Positions 1-8,185 of a DNA stretch of 37,999 nt are shown here, piece after piece. The stretch covers positions 21,222-59,220 of the forward strand of contig DBXK01000021.1 of NCBI GenBank assembly GCA_002309375.1. Reading direction: 5' to 3'. The position numbers and the translations under genes were made by a program. Source of the DNA: Christensenella sp. UBA1214 (GTDB taxonomy: Bacteria; Bacillota; Clostridia; Christensenellales; CAG-138). The notes beneath the pieces were generated by a model. That model did not search any database. It saw only the letters and a list, made by a program, of their open reading frames with translations, and was not told where the DNA came from. The first letter of the stretch is position 1. Every line of letters starts with the position of its first letter.

Positions 1-483
1 ATCGACGTCGGCACCGGCGCGGGCTTCCCCGGGATCCCGCTCGCGATCATGCGGCCGGATCTCAATATCACCCTTCTCGATTCGCTCAATAAGCGCATAA
101 ATTTCCTGAACGAAGCCTCTTCGGCGCTCGCTCTGAACGTCAAAACCGTCCACGCCCGCGCGGAGGACGGCGCAAAAATGCCGGAACTTCGGGAAAAATT
201 CGATTTCGTTCTTTCCCGCGCCGTTGCGGAGATCCCGGTCCTTTCGGAATGGACGCTGCCCTTTGCGAAGGTCGGCGGCTTCTCCGTGATGTACAAAGGC
301 CCCGGCGCCGGTGCGGAGCTCGAAACGGCAGGAAACGCCCTGCGCATACTCAAAGGAAAAGCAAAACTCATCCCGCGCAAAACCGGCTGGGGCGAAAGAG
401 TCCTTGTCGTCATCGAAAAAACCGATAAAACCCCCGCAAAGTACCCCCGCAAGGCGGGAACGGCGGAAAAGAATCCTCTGTAA
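1..483 (+). CDS. rsmG: 16S rRNA (guanine-527 N7)-methyltransferase RsmG, 5'-truncated by the window edge
   Basis: RsmG (GidB) transfers a methyl group from S-adenosylmethionine to N7 of G527 in 16S rRNA; loss is known to give low-level streptomycin resistance. Reading from base 1, the frame is open and begins inside the SAM-binding motif I (DVGTGAGFPGIP), followed by the second-strand acid (LLDSLNKR) and the family signature SRAVA near residue 75. The C-terminal half is intact, with the YKGP segment and a short basic tail. The N-terminal part lies outside the window, so the true start is not visible. It ends 19 bases before addB and is probably co-transcribed with it. rsmG often lies near the replication origin in Bacillota, which fits the dnaN region 22 kb away. 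Confidence 0.93.
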   Translation: MDVGTGAGFPGIPLAIMRPDLNITLLDSLNKRINFLNEASSALALNVKTVHARAEDGAKMPELREKFDFVLSRAVAEIPVLSEWTLPFAKVGGFSVMYKGPGAGAELETAGNALRILKGKAKLIPRKTGWGERVLVVIEKTDKTPAKYPRKAGTAEKNPL

Positions 484-502
484 CGAGCAGGCCGGAGGCA
501 GA

Positions 503-3500
503 ATGGCGGCAGCAAAAGTCAAATTCATAATCGGACGGGCGGGCAGCGGAAAGACCCGCGCCGTTTTTGATAGGATCGCCGAAAACGAGCGCTCCGGTCG
601 CCGCAGCCTATTGATCGTTCCGGACAGAGCGACCTTCGAAACCGAGCGGGAGCTCTCCGTTTTTCTCGGCGGCGGCTTGCTTTTTACCTCCGTCCTTTCC
701 TTCACCCGCCTCGCAAAACGCGTGCTCGAGGACGCCGGCGACGGCCGCGCCAATCTTTCCAAGCAGGGGCGGATGATGCTGATCCGCCGCATCCTCGATG
801 AATCGATGGACGAGCTTTCCGTCTTCCGCCGTGTCGGCCGCCGCCGCGGTTTCGCCGGCGAATGCGACGCCGTGATCATGAACTGCAAGCGTTTTTCCCT
901 CTCGCCCGAGGAGCTCGCCTCTGCGGAGGGGCTCCCGGAGCAGCTGCATGAAAAGCTCTGCGATTTTGCCCTTGTTTACGGCCGCCTCGGGGAACGCATG
1001 GCCGGCCGCTATATCGACGGAGAGGATCAGATCAATTCAATGATCGCCCTGCTGCCGTCTTCCCGCGCAAAAGGGGCTTCTGTTTTCATCGACGCGCCGG
1101 ACATGCTCAACGAGCAGAGCCTGCGCATCATCGACGCTCTCTTCAAAACCGCTTCGGACGTGACTCTGACGCTGCTTGCCGAGGCGGACCGAAGCTGCCC
1201 GGACGCCGCGCTCTTCCTGCCCGGTCTCGCTTCGCTTCGCCGGTTGACGGAGCTTGCAAAGGCGGCCGGCTGCCCCGTTGAAACGATTCTGCTCACCGCC
1301 GATCACCGCCACACAAGCGCCGCGCTTTCCGCCCTCGAGCGGAATATTTTCGCTTATCCCTTCCAAAAATTCCCCGACGATGCAAGAGATATCGAACTGC
1401 ATTCCGCCTATTCCCGCGACAGTGAAGCGCAGGAGGCGGCGGAGCGCATCCTTCGCGCCGTCCGTTCGGGCCTCCGTTACCGCGATATCGCCGTCGCCGT
1501 CAGCGAACTTTCCGATTATGCGCCGATCCTGCGCCGCTGCTTCAGCAGAGCGGGGATCCCGTTCTTCATGGACGCAAAGCGCGCCGTTGCCGATCACCCG
1601 ATCGCGGAGCTCGTTTCAGCCTCCCTTCGCTGCGCCGAAAAGAATTTCCGCAGTGAAGACTTTATCCGCGTGTTGAAGACGGATATGACCGGCGTCGACC
1701 GCGACAGCGCGGAGAAACTCGAGAACCATATCCTTAAATTCGGGCTTGAGGGCAAGCGGCTCTGTTCCGACGAGCCGAGCGTCAAAAAAGCAGACGATAT
1801 AAAGGATTTCGAGGAGCTCGAAGCTTCCCGCCTCGCCGTTGCCGCCCCGATCCTCGCGCTCAAGGCAAACCTATCCGCCGACACAGCGCATACTGCCGCA
1901 ACGCGCGTGCGCGCGCTTTACGATTATCTTTCCGCGCTGAATGTTTCCGGGAAGCTGCGCGAGGACTGCGCAAGGCTGAAGCAGGATCCCGCGATGCTCA
2001 ATTATGCCCTCGAAAACCAGCAGATCTATGACACGATCATCGAACTGCTCGACCAGATCATCGTGATCCTCGGCGATGAGCCGATCGGCCTCGAGCGCTT
2101 CACCGCCGTCGTTGAGGAGGGCCTCGCTTCATATGAAGTCGGCGTGATCCCGACGACGCTCGATCAGGTGCTCGTCAGCGACGTTTCGAGCATCCATGCT
2201 CCGGAATGCGAGCTGATGCTCGTGCTCGGCGCGAACGACGGCCATATCCCGAGGATGAGGACCGACAACGCGATCATCAACGACCGCGAGCTCGTCCTGA
2301 TGCGCGGCGCCGGGCTGAACGCCTGGGAAACGACCGAGAGCATGAATGCAAGGGAAAACCTGAGCCTTTATTCCGTGCTCGCGAAGCCGCGGTCGGCGCT
2401 TTATATCTCCTATTGCAGCAAGATCGGCTCTGAAACGGCCGTTCCTTCGCCGATCATCGCCCGCATCGGCTCCGTTTTCCCGCACTGTGCCCGCACGAGC
2501 GGCTTTTTGGATCGATCGGTGCGCAGCGCGGAGGAAGCCGCCTTCGCGGATCTCGCCGTTTCGCTGCGCAGCTTCCTCGACACGGGCGAGGAGCCGCAGG
2601 AGCTCGCGCCGCTTTTCGCGCATTTCGCATCCGATGAATACTATTCTTCCGCCGTCGATATGCTCGCTTCGATGCTCTTTCCGGAGCTTTCGGCAGAACC
2701 TCTCGGCCAGGACGCCGCGCTTCGTCTTTACGGCACCCATGCTTCCGGCTCGCCGACGCGGCTCGAGACCTTCAACCGCTGTCCTTTCCGGTATTTGCTC
2801 GAATTCGGCCTCCGGCTGAAGGAGAGGGAACTGCATCAGGAGCTTGCGACCAACTTCGGTTCACTCGTCCACAGCGCTCTCGAGCTTCTGATGCGGGCAT
2901 ATATCGAAGAAAAAGCGGATTTTTCCGCCCTCACGAGAGCCGACGTCACCGAAAAGCTCGATTCCTTCCTTCCGCAGCTCTTTGAGGAGCATAACGGCGG
3001 CATCTATACCGGCAGCGGCATCATGCGTGCGCAGGCGGACAGGATCCGCGAACAGCTCGTCAACATCGCCTGCGTGATCGTCCGCCAGATTGCGGACGGC
3101 AGCTTCCGGCCGTATGCGAGCGAGCTGAGCTTCGGCGGAAAGGAAGGCAGTCTCCCCGCGCTCGAGCTCCGAAGCGGCGGCACGACCTTCCGCATCACCG
3201 GCATCGTTGACCGCGTGGATAAGCTCGAAAACAACGGCGAGCTTTATTACCGCATCATCGACTATAAGACCGGCTCCGTTTCCTTCGATTTCACCGCCCT
3301 CGCCGCGGGCATCCAGCTCCAGCTCCCGCTTTATGCCGCCGCAGTCGCCTCGGCGCTTTCCGCCGGCGAAAAATTCCGCACCGCCGGGTTTTATTACATC
3401 CATGCGAAGGATCTCTCCTCCCTCAGCGGCGAGGAGCTCACGGACGAAAAGAAGCTCCGCAGCGATATGCGCCTCAGCGGCCTCACTCTCTGCGACGAAG

Positions 3501-3838
3501 ATATCGTCACCGCCACCGACGGCACGGAATTCAAGTCCTCCCTTGTTGTGAACGGTATCCGCTGCGGCAAGGACGGCTATTCCGGCAGCAGCCTTGTGAC
3601 GGACGTTGAAATGGCGAACACGATCGCCTTCGCGAAATCGATCGGCAGCAAAACGCTCAGCGCCGTGATGCAGGGCAGGGCGGAGATCAGCCCTTCCGTT
3701 TCAAAGGGAAAAACCGCCTGCGATATCTGTGCCTACCGGAGCGTCTGCCGCTTCGACACGACCGCCGGCAGCAAATACCGCCGCATCCGTGCCGTCACGG
3801 CCGACCAATTCCTCGGAAGAAAGGATAAAAAACAATGA
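503..3838 (+). CDS. addB: ATP-dependent helicase/nuclease subunit B (AddB)
   Basis: AddB partners AddA in the helicase-nuclease that processes double-strand ends for RecA recombination. The protein is about 1,111 residues, normal for the family. The N-terminal Walker A-like motif GRAGSGKT is at residues 11-18. The C-terminal RecB-type nuclease has D903 (VDRVD) and D920/K922 (IDYKTG). Four cysteines, C760 (NRCPFRY) and C1073, C1076, C1082 (CDICAYRSVC), match the spacing of the known AddB 4Fe-4S cluster. I chose ATG 503 because GGAGGCAGA lies just before it and the protein begins directly with the nucleotide-binding strand; the frame is open upstream to 311 inside rsmG. Its partner addA is not adjacent but about 13 kb away on the other strand. 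The stop overlaps the next gene by four bases. Confidence 0.94.
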   Translation: MAAAKVKFIIGRAGSGKTRAVFDRIAENERSGRRSLLIVPDRATFETERELSVFLGGGLLFTSVLSFTRLAKRVLEDAGDGRANLSKQGRMMLIRRILDESMDELSVFRRVGRRRGFAGECDAVIMNCKRFSLSPEELASAEGLPEQLHEKLCDFALVYGRLGERMAGRYIDGEDQINSMIALLPSSRAKGASVFIDAPDMLNEQSLRIIDALFKTASDVTLTLLAEADRSCPDAALFLPGLASLRRLTELAKAAGCPVETILLTADHRHTSAALSALERNIFAYPFQKFPDDARDIELHSAYSRDSEAQEAAERILRAVRSGLRYRDIAVAVSELSDYAPILRRCFSRAGIPFFMDAKRAVADHPIAELVSASLRCAEKNFRSEDFIRVLKTDMTGVDRDSAEKLENHILKFGLEGKRLCSDEPSVKKADDIKDFEELEASRLAVAAPILALKANLSADTAHTAATRVRALYDYLSALNVSGKLREDCARLKQDPAMLNYALENQQIYDTIIELLDQIIVILGDEPIGLERFTAVVEEGLASYEVGVIPTTLDQVLVSDVSSIHAPECELMLVLGANDGHIPRMRTDNAIINDRELVLMRGAGLNAWETTESMNARENLSLYSVLAKPRSALYISYCSKIGSETAVPSPIIARIGSVFPHCARTSGFLDRSVRSAEEAAFADLAVSLRSFLDTGEEPQELAPLFAHFASDEYYSSAVDMLASMLFPELSAEPLGQDAALRLYGTHASGSPTRLETFNRCPFRYLLEFGLRLKERELHQELATNFGSLVHSALELLMRAYIEEKADFSALTRADVTEKLDSFLPQLFEEHNGGIYTGSGIMRAQADRIREQLVNIACVIVRQIADGSFRPYASELSFGGKEGSLPALELRSGGTTFRITGIVDRVDKLENNGELYYRIIDYKTGSVSFDFTALAAGIQLQLPLYAAAVASALSAGEKFRTAGFYYIHAKDLSSLSGEELTDEKKLRSDMRLSGLTLCDEDIVTATDGTEFKSSLVVNGIRCGKDGYSGSSLVTDVEMANTIAFAKSIGSKTLSAVMQGRAEISPSVSKGKTACDICAYRSVCRFDTTAGSKYRRIRAVTADQFLGRKDKKQ

Positions 3839-4110
3839 AACCCTGGCAGATCGCCGTTCTTGCATATTTCGCAGTTATGACCGTCATCGGCTTTGCCGCC
3901 ATGTACCGCGACAAGAAGAAGGCGGAGAAGAAAAAATGGCGCACTCCGGAAGCGGCGCTGTTCGCGCTCTCGCTGATCGGCGGCAGCCTCGGCACCTTCC
4001 TCGGCATGTGGGTCATGCGGCATAAGAACCGGCACTGGTATTTCGTTGTCGGCTTCACCCTCATCCTCGCGGCGCATATCGCGCTCGTGCTGTACCTTAT
4101 GAATATGTGA
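3835..4110 (+). CDS. DUF1294 family small membrane protein
   Basis: A 91-residue protein with two hydrophobic segments (about residues 5-22 and 68-88) and a more weakly hydrophobic stretch between (about 41-60). A basic loop (RDKKKAEKKKWR) follows the first helix. The motif order, basic loop with W-R-x-P-E, then GGSLGTFLGMWVMRHK, is characteristic of DUF1294 (YsdA-like) proteins, whose function is unknown; they are probably integral cytoplasmic-membrane proteins. The start overlaps the addB stop in an ATGA, so translation is likely coupled to addB. A hairpin terminator follows. The family call is from motif memory; no biochemical role can be inferred from position. Confidence 0.82.
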   Translation: MKPWQIAVLAYFAVMTVIGFAAMYRDKKKAEKKKWRTPEAALFALSLIGGSLGTFLGMWVMRHKNRHWYFVVGFTLILAAHIALVLYLMNM

Positions 4111-4124
4111 TTTTTCTCTATAAT

Positions 4125-4160
4125 GAAAGAAAAAGGATCGCACCGGCGATCCTTCTTTCG
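4125..4160. terminator. Bidirectional intrinsic terminator between convergent genes
   Basis: The stem GGATCGC (4135-4141) pairs with GCGATCC (4146-4152) around a four-base loop. It is flanked by GAAAGAAAAA on the left and TTCTTTC on the right, giving A- and T-rich sides in both directions. It sits between the end of the addB/DUF1294 transcript (+) and the end of the six-gene minus-strand operon, so it can serve both. Confidence 0.75.
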
Positions 4161-4176
4161 TTTCCAAAGCTATTTG

Positions 4177-4668
4177 TCAGATATTGTTGTGAATGTAATA
4201 CATCGTATTGGTTCCCGTATCAAAGAAATAAACGGTGTAATCATCATATTTCCCGTAACGGCCGTCCCGTCCGATACGCTCGTCCTCCCTTGTTACGATG
4301 CGCACATAGTCGTCGTTCGTAATTATCGAAGGATCGAAATCATATTCCGACAGCCTATCACAGGTTTCCATCCAATTTCGGAAATTATCGAAGTAGCCCT
4401 TTACTGCTTCGGTTCCGACTTCCGAAACGGACGTGAAGCGGCTGTCCTTTTCAAACCCTTCGGCGTTTTCGTAGTAATACTTGCAGTAATCGGTATAATC
4501 CTGGAACCCATCGGGATCGAAGTGTTCTTCCTTCTCGGTGAAGCCCTTTGGGAAATTCGAATAGTATTTCGTTTTCACGCCCGTGTTCAACAGGCAGCTG
4601 CTGAAAAACACGGCTGCGGCTGCGATAAGGGTCAAAAGCAACGCTGCTTTTACGATCGTTTTCTTCAT
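4177..4668 (-). CDS. Small predicted lipoprotein of unknown function
   Basis: Not recognised beyond its export signal. The 163-residue protein starts MKKT, has a hydrophobic stretch, and ends its signal with a lipobox-like FSSC (C25), so it is probably lipid-anchored on the outer face of the membrane. The mature part is rich in Asp, Glu, Tyr and Phe, with no cysteine motif or catalytic signature I can name. ATG 4668 was chosen over the longer frame (4713) because GGAAAAGGAG sits just upstream and the signal peptide begins there. It is the last gene of the minus-strand operon, 41 bases after rsmI. That gap contains a perfect 20-bp palindrome, which could let this gene be controlled separately. 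Confidence 0.72.
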   Translation of the reverse strand: MKKTIVKAALLLTLIAAAAVFFSSCLLNTGVKTKYYSNFPKGFTEKEEHFDPDGFQDYTDYCKYYYENAEGFEKDSRFTSVSEVGTEAVKGYFDNFRNWMETCDRLSEYDFDPSIITNDDYVRIVTREDERIGRDGRYGKYDDYTVYFFDTGTNTMYYIHNNI

Positions 4669-4690
4669 TGCAGTTTGCTCCTTTTCCGAA

Positions 4691-4710
4691 ATTATTTCCC
4701 GGGAAATAAT
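4691..4710. repeat. Perfect 20-bp palindrome between rsmI and the lipoprotein gene
   Basis: The left arm ATTATTTCCC (4691-4700) is followed immediately by its exact reverse complement GGGAAATAAT (4701-4710). There is no loop and no T tract, so it does not look like a normal terminator. It begins at the rsmI stop codon and lies 22 bases upstream of the lipoprotein start. It resembles a dimeric-regulator operator, but no regulator is identified. Confidence 0.7.
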
Positions 4711-5567
4711 CATTCCTTTTCGCTGAGCTCCATAGCCCTTTTGTAGACGGCATTTTTCGGCAGATCCAGCGCTTCCGCGGCGATCTTTGCCGCCGATTTA
4801 ACGGAAAGCCCTTCCTCAAGCAGCGCCAAAAGCAGCGGCTCGAGCTTTTTGTTCGAATTCTCCGCGGCTTCCTTCGGATCGGCGCCGCCGATCAGCAACA
4901 CGCACTCTCCGCGCAGAGGCTCGGCGGAAAAGCGTTCCGCAAGCGAGGAAACCGTTCCGCGGATGCACTCTTCAAAGGCCTTTGTGATCTCCCGAACGAG
5001 CACACAGGGCCGGTCGCCGCCGGCAAGGGCTGTTTTGATGTCCGCAAGCGTCCCGCCGACGCGAAGCGGACTTTCGTAAATTGCCGCCGTCGCATCCGCC
5101 GCAAGAAGTTTTTCGATCGCATCCGTCCTTTCCGCACCGGAGCGGGGGAGGAACCCTGCGAAATACAGCTTTTCGGTCGGCAGGCCGCTCATGACCCAGG
5201 CCGTTACCATTGCACTTGCCCCGGGAAGCACCTCGAAGGGCAGTCCCCTTTTGATGAATTCCGCGATCAGCCGGGATCCGGGGTCGGAAACGCCCGGCAT
5301 GCCCGCGTCGCTGACGAAGGCGACGGCTTTGCCGCCGCTCACTTCCTCCGCGATCTGCCCGGCACGCTGCTGCTCGTTATGCTCATGGCAGCTTTCGAGC
5401 GGTTTTTTTACGGCGAGCGCATTCAAAAGCTTCACGGTGTTGCGGGTATCCTCGCAATAGATCTTTTCAACGGCCGCAAGCGTATTCCGAACGCGGTCGG
5501 TAACGTCCGAAAGGTTCCCGATCGGCGTTGCGCAAAGATAAAGTTTCGGCTGGATTTCGTTATTCAT
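4710..5567 (-). CDS. rsmI: 16S rRNA (cytidine-1402 2'-O)-methyltransferase RsmI
   Basis: RsmI is a SAM-dependent methylase of the tetrapyrrole-methylase fold that modifies the ribose of C1402 in the 16S rRNA decoding centre. The 285-residue protein shows the family landmarks: LYLCATPIGNLSD near the start, CEDTRNT, the VSDAGMPGVSDPG loop, and GLPTEKLYFAGFLPR. A C-terminal region of about 45 residues follows the catalytic domain. ATG 5567 was chosen because it overlaps the upstream methylase stop by eight bases and gives the normal start just before the first strand; the longer frame to 5639 would intrude into the neighbouring gene. A TrmN6-like gene next to rsmI recalls the yabB-yabC order in Bacillus. 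Confidence 0.94.
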   Translation of the reverse strand: MNNEIQPKLYLCATPIGNLSDVTDRVRNTLAAVEKIYCEDTRNTVKLLNALAVKKPLESCHEHNEQQRAGQIAEEVSGGKAVAFVSDAGMPGVSDPGSRLIAEFIKRGLPFEVLPGASAMVTAWVMSGLPTEKLYFAGFLPRSGAERTDAIEKLLAADATAAIYESPLRVGGTLADIKTALAGGDRPCVLVREITKAFEECIRGTVSSLAERFSAEPLRGECVLLIGGADPKEAAENSNKKLEPLLLALLEEGLSVKSAAKIAAEALDLPKNAVYKRAMELSEKE

Positions 5568-6327
5568 TATAGTATTTTTGAACCTCTTCGGTGTATTTGC
5601 CGTCCGGCCCCGTGATGATAAGATTCTCCTCAACGACAAGCCCGGGCTTTGCGCCGCGGTTGGCGCGGATCAGGGCGAGATACGGCCTTGCGCCGGGTTT
5701 TGTTTGAACGAGGCGCAGCTTTTTCGGCTCCAGCCCCGCTCCGCCGAGGGCGCAGAACGCTTCCGAAAGCCTTTCCGCCGGATAGCAGATGCAGAGCTTT
5801 CCTCCGAATTTCAGAAGACGGGCTGCAGCCTTCGCGGCGCCGGCAATATCGGCTGAGATCTCGTGCGTTGCGGCGGCGTTCACGGAGAGCTTCCCGCAGT
5901 TCTTTGAAAAATACGGCGGATTGCAGACGGCATAGTCGAATTTCCCGAGCCGCGAAAGCGCCGGATCCGTGAAATCGGCATTGACTACGGCTATCGCGCT
6001 TTCATCGAGGCCGTTCAAAACAAGGCTCCTTTTCATCCGCGAACATGCGGCTTCATCGATCTCGATCGCCGTCACGGAAAGGCCGGTCCGCCCGCGGATC
6101 AGGAACGAAAGCGCGCCGCTGCCTGCGCCGAGATCGGCAATGCGGCTCCTCCGTGAGGCCTTTTCGAGCCCCTCGAGCGCAAAATGCGCAAGCAGCACGG
6201 AATCCGTTCCAAAGCAAAAAGCGGCGGGGGATTGGATCAGCTTCAATCCCCGAAGCTGAAGATCATCCGCCCGCTCGCCTTCAAAAAGCAAGTCGGAAGC
6301 TGTGTTTTTCCCGCTGTCCTCCGTCAT
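5560..6327 (-). CDS. trmN6: tRNA1(Val) (adenine-37 N6)-methyltransferase family protein
   Basis: A Rossmann-fold SAM-dependent N6-adenine methylase of 255 residues. The N-terminal signature KLIQSPAAFCFGTDSVLLAHFA, motif I DLGAGSGALS, and catalytic motif NPPYF identify the TrmN6/YfiC/YabB group. The E. coli member methylates A37 of tRNA1(Val). The C-terminal end (TEEVQKYYNE) is typical of the Bacillota branch. The start overlaps the cvpA-like stop by four bases (ATGA) and the stop overlaps rsmI by eight, so all three are tightly coupled. The exact RNA target in this organism is inferred from the family. Confidence 0.87.
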   Translation of the reverse strand: MTEDSGKNTASDLLFEGERADDLQLRGLKLIQSPAAFCFGTDSVLLAHFALEGLEKASRRSRIADLGAGSGALSFLIRGRTGLSVTAIEIDEAACSRMKRSLVLNGLDESAIAVVNADFTDPALSRLGKFDYAVCNPPYFSKNCGKLSVNAAATHEISADIAGAAKAAARLLKFGGKLCICYPAERLSEAFCALGGAGLEPKKLRLVQTKPGARPYLALIRANRGAKPGLVVEENLIITGPDGKYTEEVQKYYNE

Positions 6328-7031
6328 ACCGTTCCGGGGATGAGCTTGAGGAAGATGTTGGAATTATGCAGGAAGCTCGCGATCGCGCTGTTCTCGATCA
6401 TGTCCGCGATCCCATCGAAGGGCAGGACCGTCAGCACGATCGGAACGAGCATGAAAATGACCGAGATATCGACGAACCCGCGAACGATGCCGATCGCTCC
6501 GCCGACGGGGCCGTCCAGAATGCGCAGGCATGGGAATTTAAAGGAATAATCGACCCAGCTCACAACGAAGGTCAGCACGACGCGAAGGATCAGATAGATC
6601 AGGATGAACGAGATTATGTTTATCACGCTCAAAACAAGGCTTTCGTTGAAATATTCGCCGAGGGTCGTGATCCCGCTCGATTTGAACTCCTCGTTCATGA
6701 TGTTTTCGCGCACCCTTTCGCCAAGGGGGAAGGGCAGATTCGCGCGCTTGATGACTTCGTCGATCTCGTCGTTCGAAAGGGAATCGATGTCCCTGTCGAC
6801 GAGCTCAACGTCGTAGATCGCTTCAGAGCCTTCGGTATAGCTCAGCATTGCGTTATAAAGGCCCTTGTCCTTCACGAACGCCTTCGACACGGTGCCCATG
6901 AGCAGATATGCCGCAAGAAGGGCGATCACGGAAACGCCGAGGGCGGCAAGGTTCCAGATAAAGCCTTTATATAAGCCCGCAAGGAAAAACAGGCCGATGA
7001 TCGCGATTATCGCGAGACCGAGGATCCCCAT
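6324..7031 (-). CDS. CvpA family integral membrane protein
   Basis: A 235-residue membrane protein with several hydrophobic helices: two near the N-terminus (residues 2-22 and 29-47), one around 140-165 and another near 187-205. The GLYKGFIWNLA segment after the first helix and the later GGAIGIVRGF segment are typical of CvpA (colicin V production) proteins, whose molecular role is poorly defined. An insertion between helices 2 and 3 carries many acidic residues. ATG 7031 is preceded by a good AAAGGAGCGAAGG. It lies 24 bases after the DUF5711-like gene and overlaps the TrmN6-like gene. Confidence 0.8.
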   Translation of the reverse strand: MGILGLAIIAIIGLFFLAGLYKGFIWNLAALGVSVIALLAAYLLMGTVSKAFVKDKGLYNAMLSYTEGSEAIYDVELVDRDIDSLSNDEIDEVIKRANLPFPLGERVRENIMNEEFKSSGITTLGEYFNESLVLSVINIISFILIYLILRVVLTFVVSWVDYSFKFPCLRILDGPVGGAIGIVRGFVDISVIFMLVPIVLTVLPFDGIADMIENSAIASFLHNSNIFLKLIPGTV

Positions 7032-7055
7032 CGGATTCCTTCGCTCCTTTCAAGA

Positions 7056-8174
7056 TTATTTAACGGAATAAAAGATCGATTCACTGCCGGAGAAAACGAT
7101 CAGCGCTTTGCTGCCGGCCTTGACTGCGCCTGTGATCTCCGCCTCGAACGGGATCGTTTTTTCTTTTTCGCCCTTAGGGCTCAGAATAACGAGCTTGCCG
7201 GACCGCACTTCGAACACCTTGCCCGAAACAGTGAAGCAGGCGATGCATTCGCTGCCGTCCGTCAGAACAAAGCGGGTCTCGTCCGCCGTTGAATCCTCTT
7301 TTAATGATATAACGTTCATCGGGCCTCCGCGGTCGTCCGAACGGGTCAAAAGCATGCAGATCCTGCCGCTGTTCCATGATGCGTCGGCGCATTCATAGCC
7401 GTTCGTGAGCACGCGGTAGGCTTCGGTATTTGTCTTGCGGTCGAAGCGGATTATGCTGTCTCCTCCGCAGGCAAAGATGCTTTTTTCGGTCATGAAGATC
7501 TTCGTAACGACCTGGCCCTGGATATAAAGGTCGCCCGTATTGCTCTGGCGGCGGATATCGCGAGTCTTGATCGAAGTTGAAAGCACTTCTCCTCTTATGA
7601 TCAGCTCGGAGGTATAGAACGAATCGCTCTCCCCGCCCTCGAAGCCGAAATCAAGCAGCACGCGGTCGGTGAAATCCTCCGTATAGCATCGGTCGCCTGC
7701 CGCATTATAGACGATCAGGGTGAGTTTTCCGTCGTTCCCCTCGACAAAGACCGCAATATAGTTGCTTCCGGCGGTAATCTTGCGGATCTCGCCGTCGAAG
7801 CTGTTGTCGTGCCTTGTGTTCACGATCCGGAAAGAGGATCTGGTGGCGATCGCCTTCAGCTGGGGCGTGCCGATAAGCTCCTCCGGAGCGTATTCGAGTT
7901 TCTCGGAGAAATTCGCTTCCTCGTCGGAGAGGCTGTAATACTGGAGCTTCAGCCCGTCCATATAGAGGAAGCCGTCGCCGGTGTAGGCGTATTTTGCCTC
8001 AGGTGCAAAGGGCAGACTCTGCTTTTTGACGGCAACGCTGCAGCTTTTGAGGCCGAAGACTATCCCTATCACCGCGCCGGCGATAACAAAGAGCGCAAGG
8101 ATAAGGAGGATGAATCGCCGAACGTTCAGCCTGCGTTTGTTTCTTCTTCTGCCTGTTGTTCTGAGTGTTTCCAT
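7056..8174 (-). CDS. Membrane-anchored DUF5711-like beta-propeller protein
   Basis: A 372-residue protein with a short basic N-terminus (GRRRNKRRLNVRR), one membrane-spanning segment (about residues 20-44), and an extracytoplasmic region made of many short beta-strand units. The strand pattern recalls a degenerate propeller, as in DUF5711 proteins that often sit next to cvpA in Clostridia; that name is from memory of context and not certain. There is no catalytic motif. The ribosome site before ATG 8174 is weak, but the gene begins 11 bases after the lipid-kinase stop, so translational coupling is likely. A role as a structural or sensing envelope protein is only a guess. Confidence 0.6.
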   Translation of the reverse strand: METLRTTGRRRNKRRLNVRRFILLILALFVIAGAVIGIVFGLKSCSVAVKKQSLPFAPEAKYAYTGDGFLYMDGLKLQYYSLSDEEANFSEKLEYAPEELIGTPQLKAIATRSSFRIVNTRHDNSFDGEIRKITAGSNYIAVFVEGNDGKLTLIVYNAAGDRCYTEDFTDRVLLDFGFEGGESDSFYTSELIIRGEVLSTSIKTRDIRRQSNTGDLYIQGQVVTKIFMTEKSIFACGGDSIIRFDRKTNTEAYRVLTNGYECADASWNSGRICMLLTRSDDRGGPMNVISLKEDSTADETRFVLTDGSECIACFTVSGKVFEVRSGKLVILSPKGEKEKTIPFEAEITGAVKAGSKALIVFSGSESIFYSVK

Positions 8175-8185
8175 TTATTGCCGTT

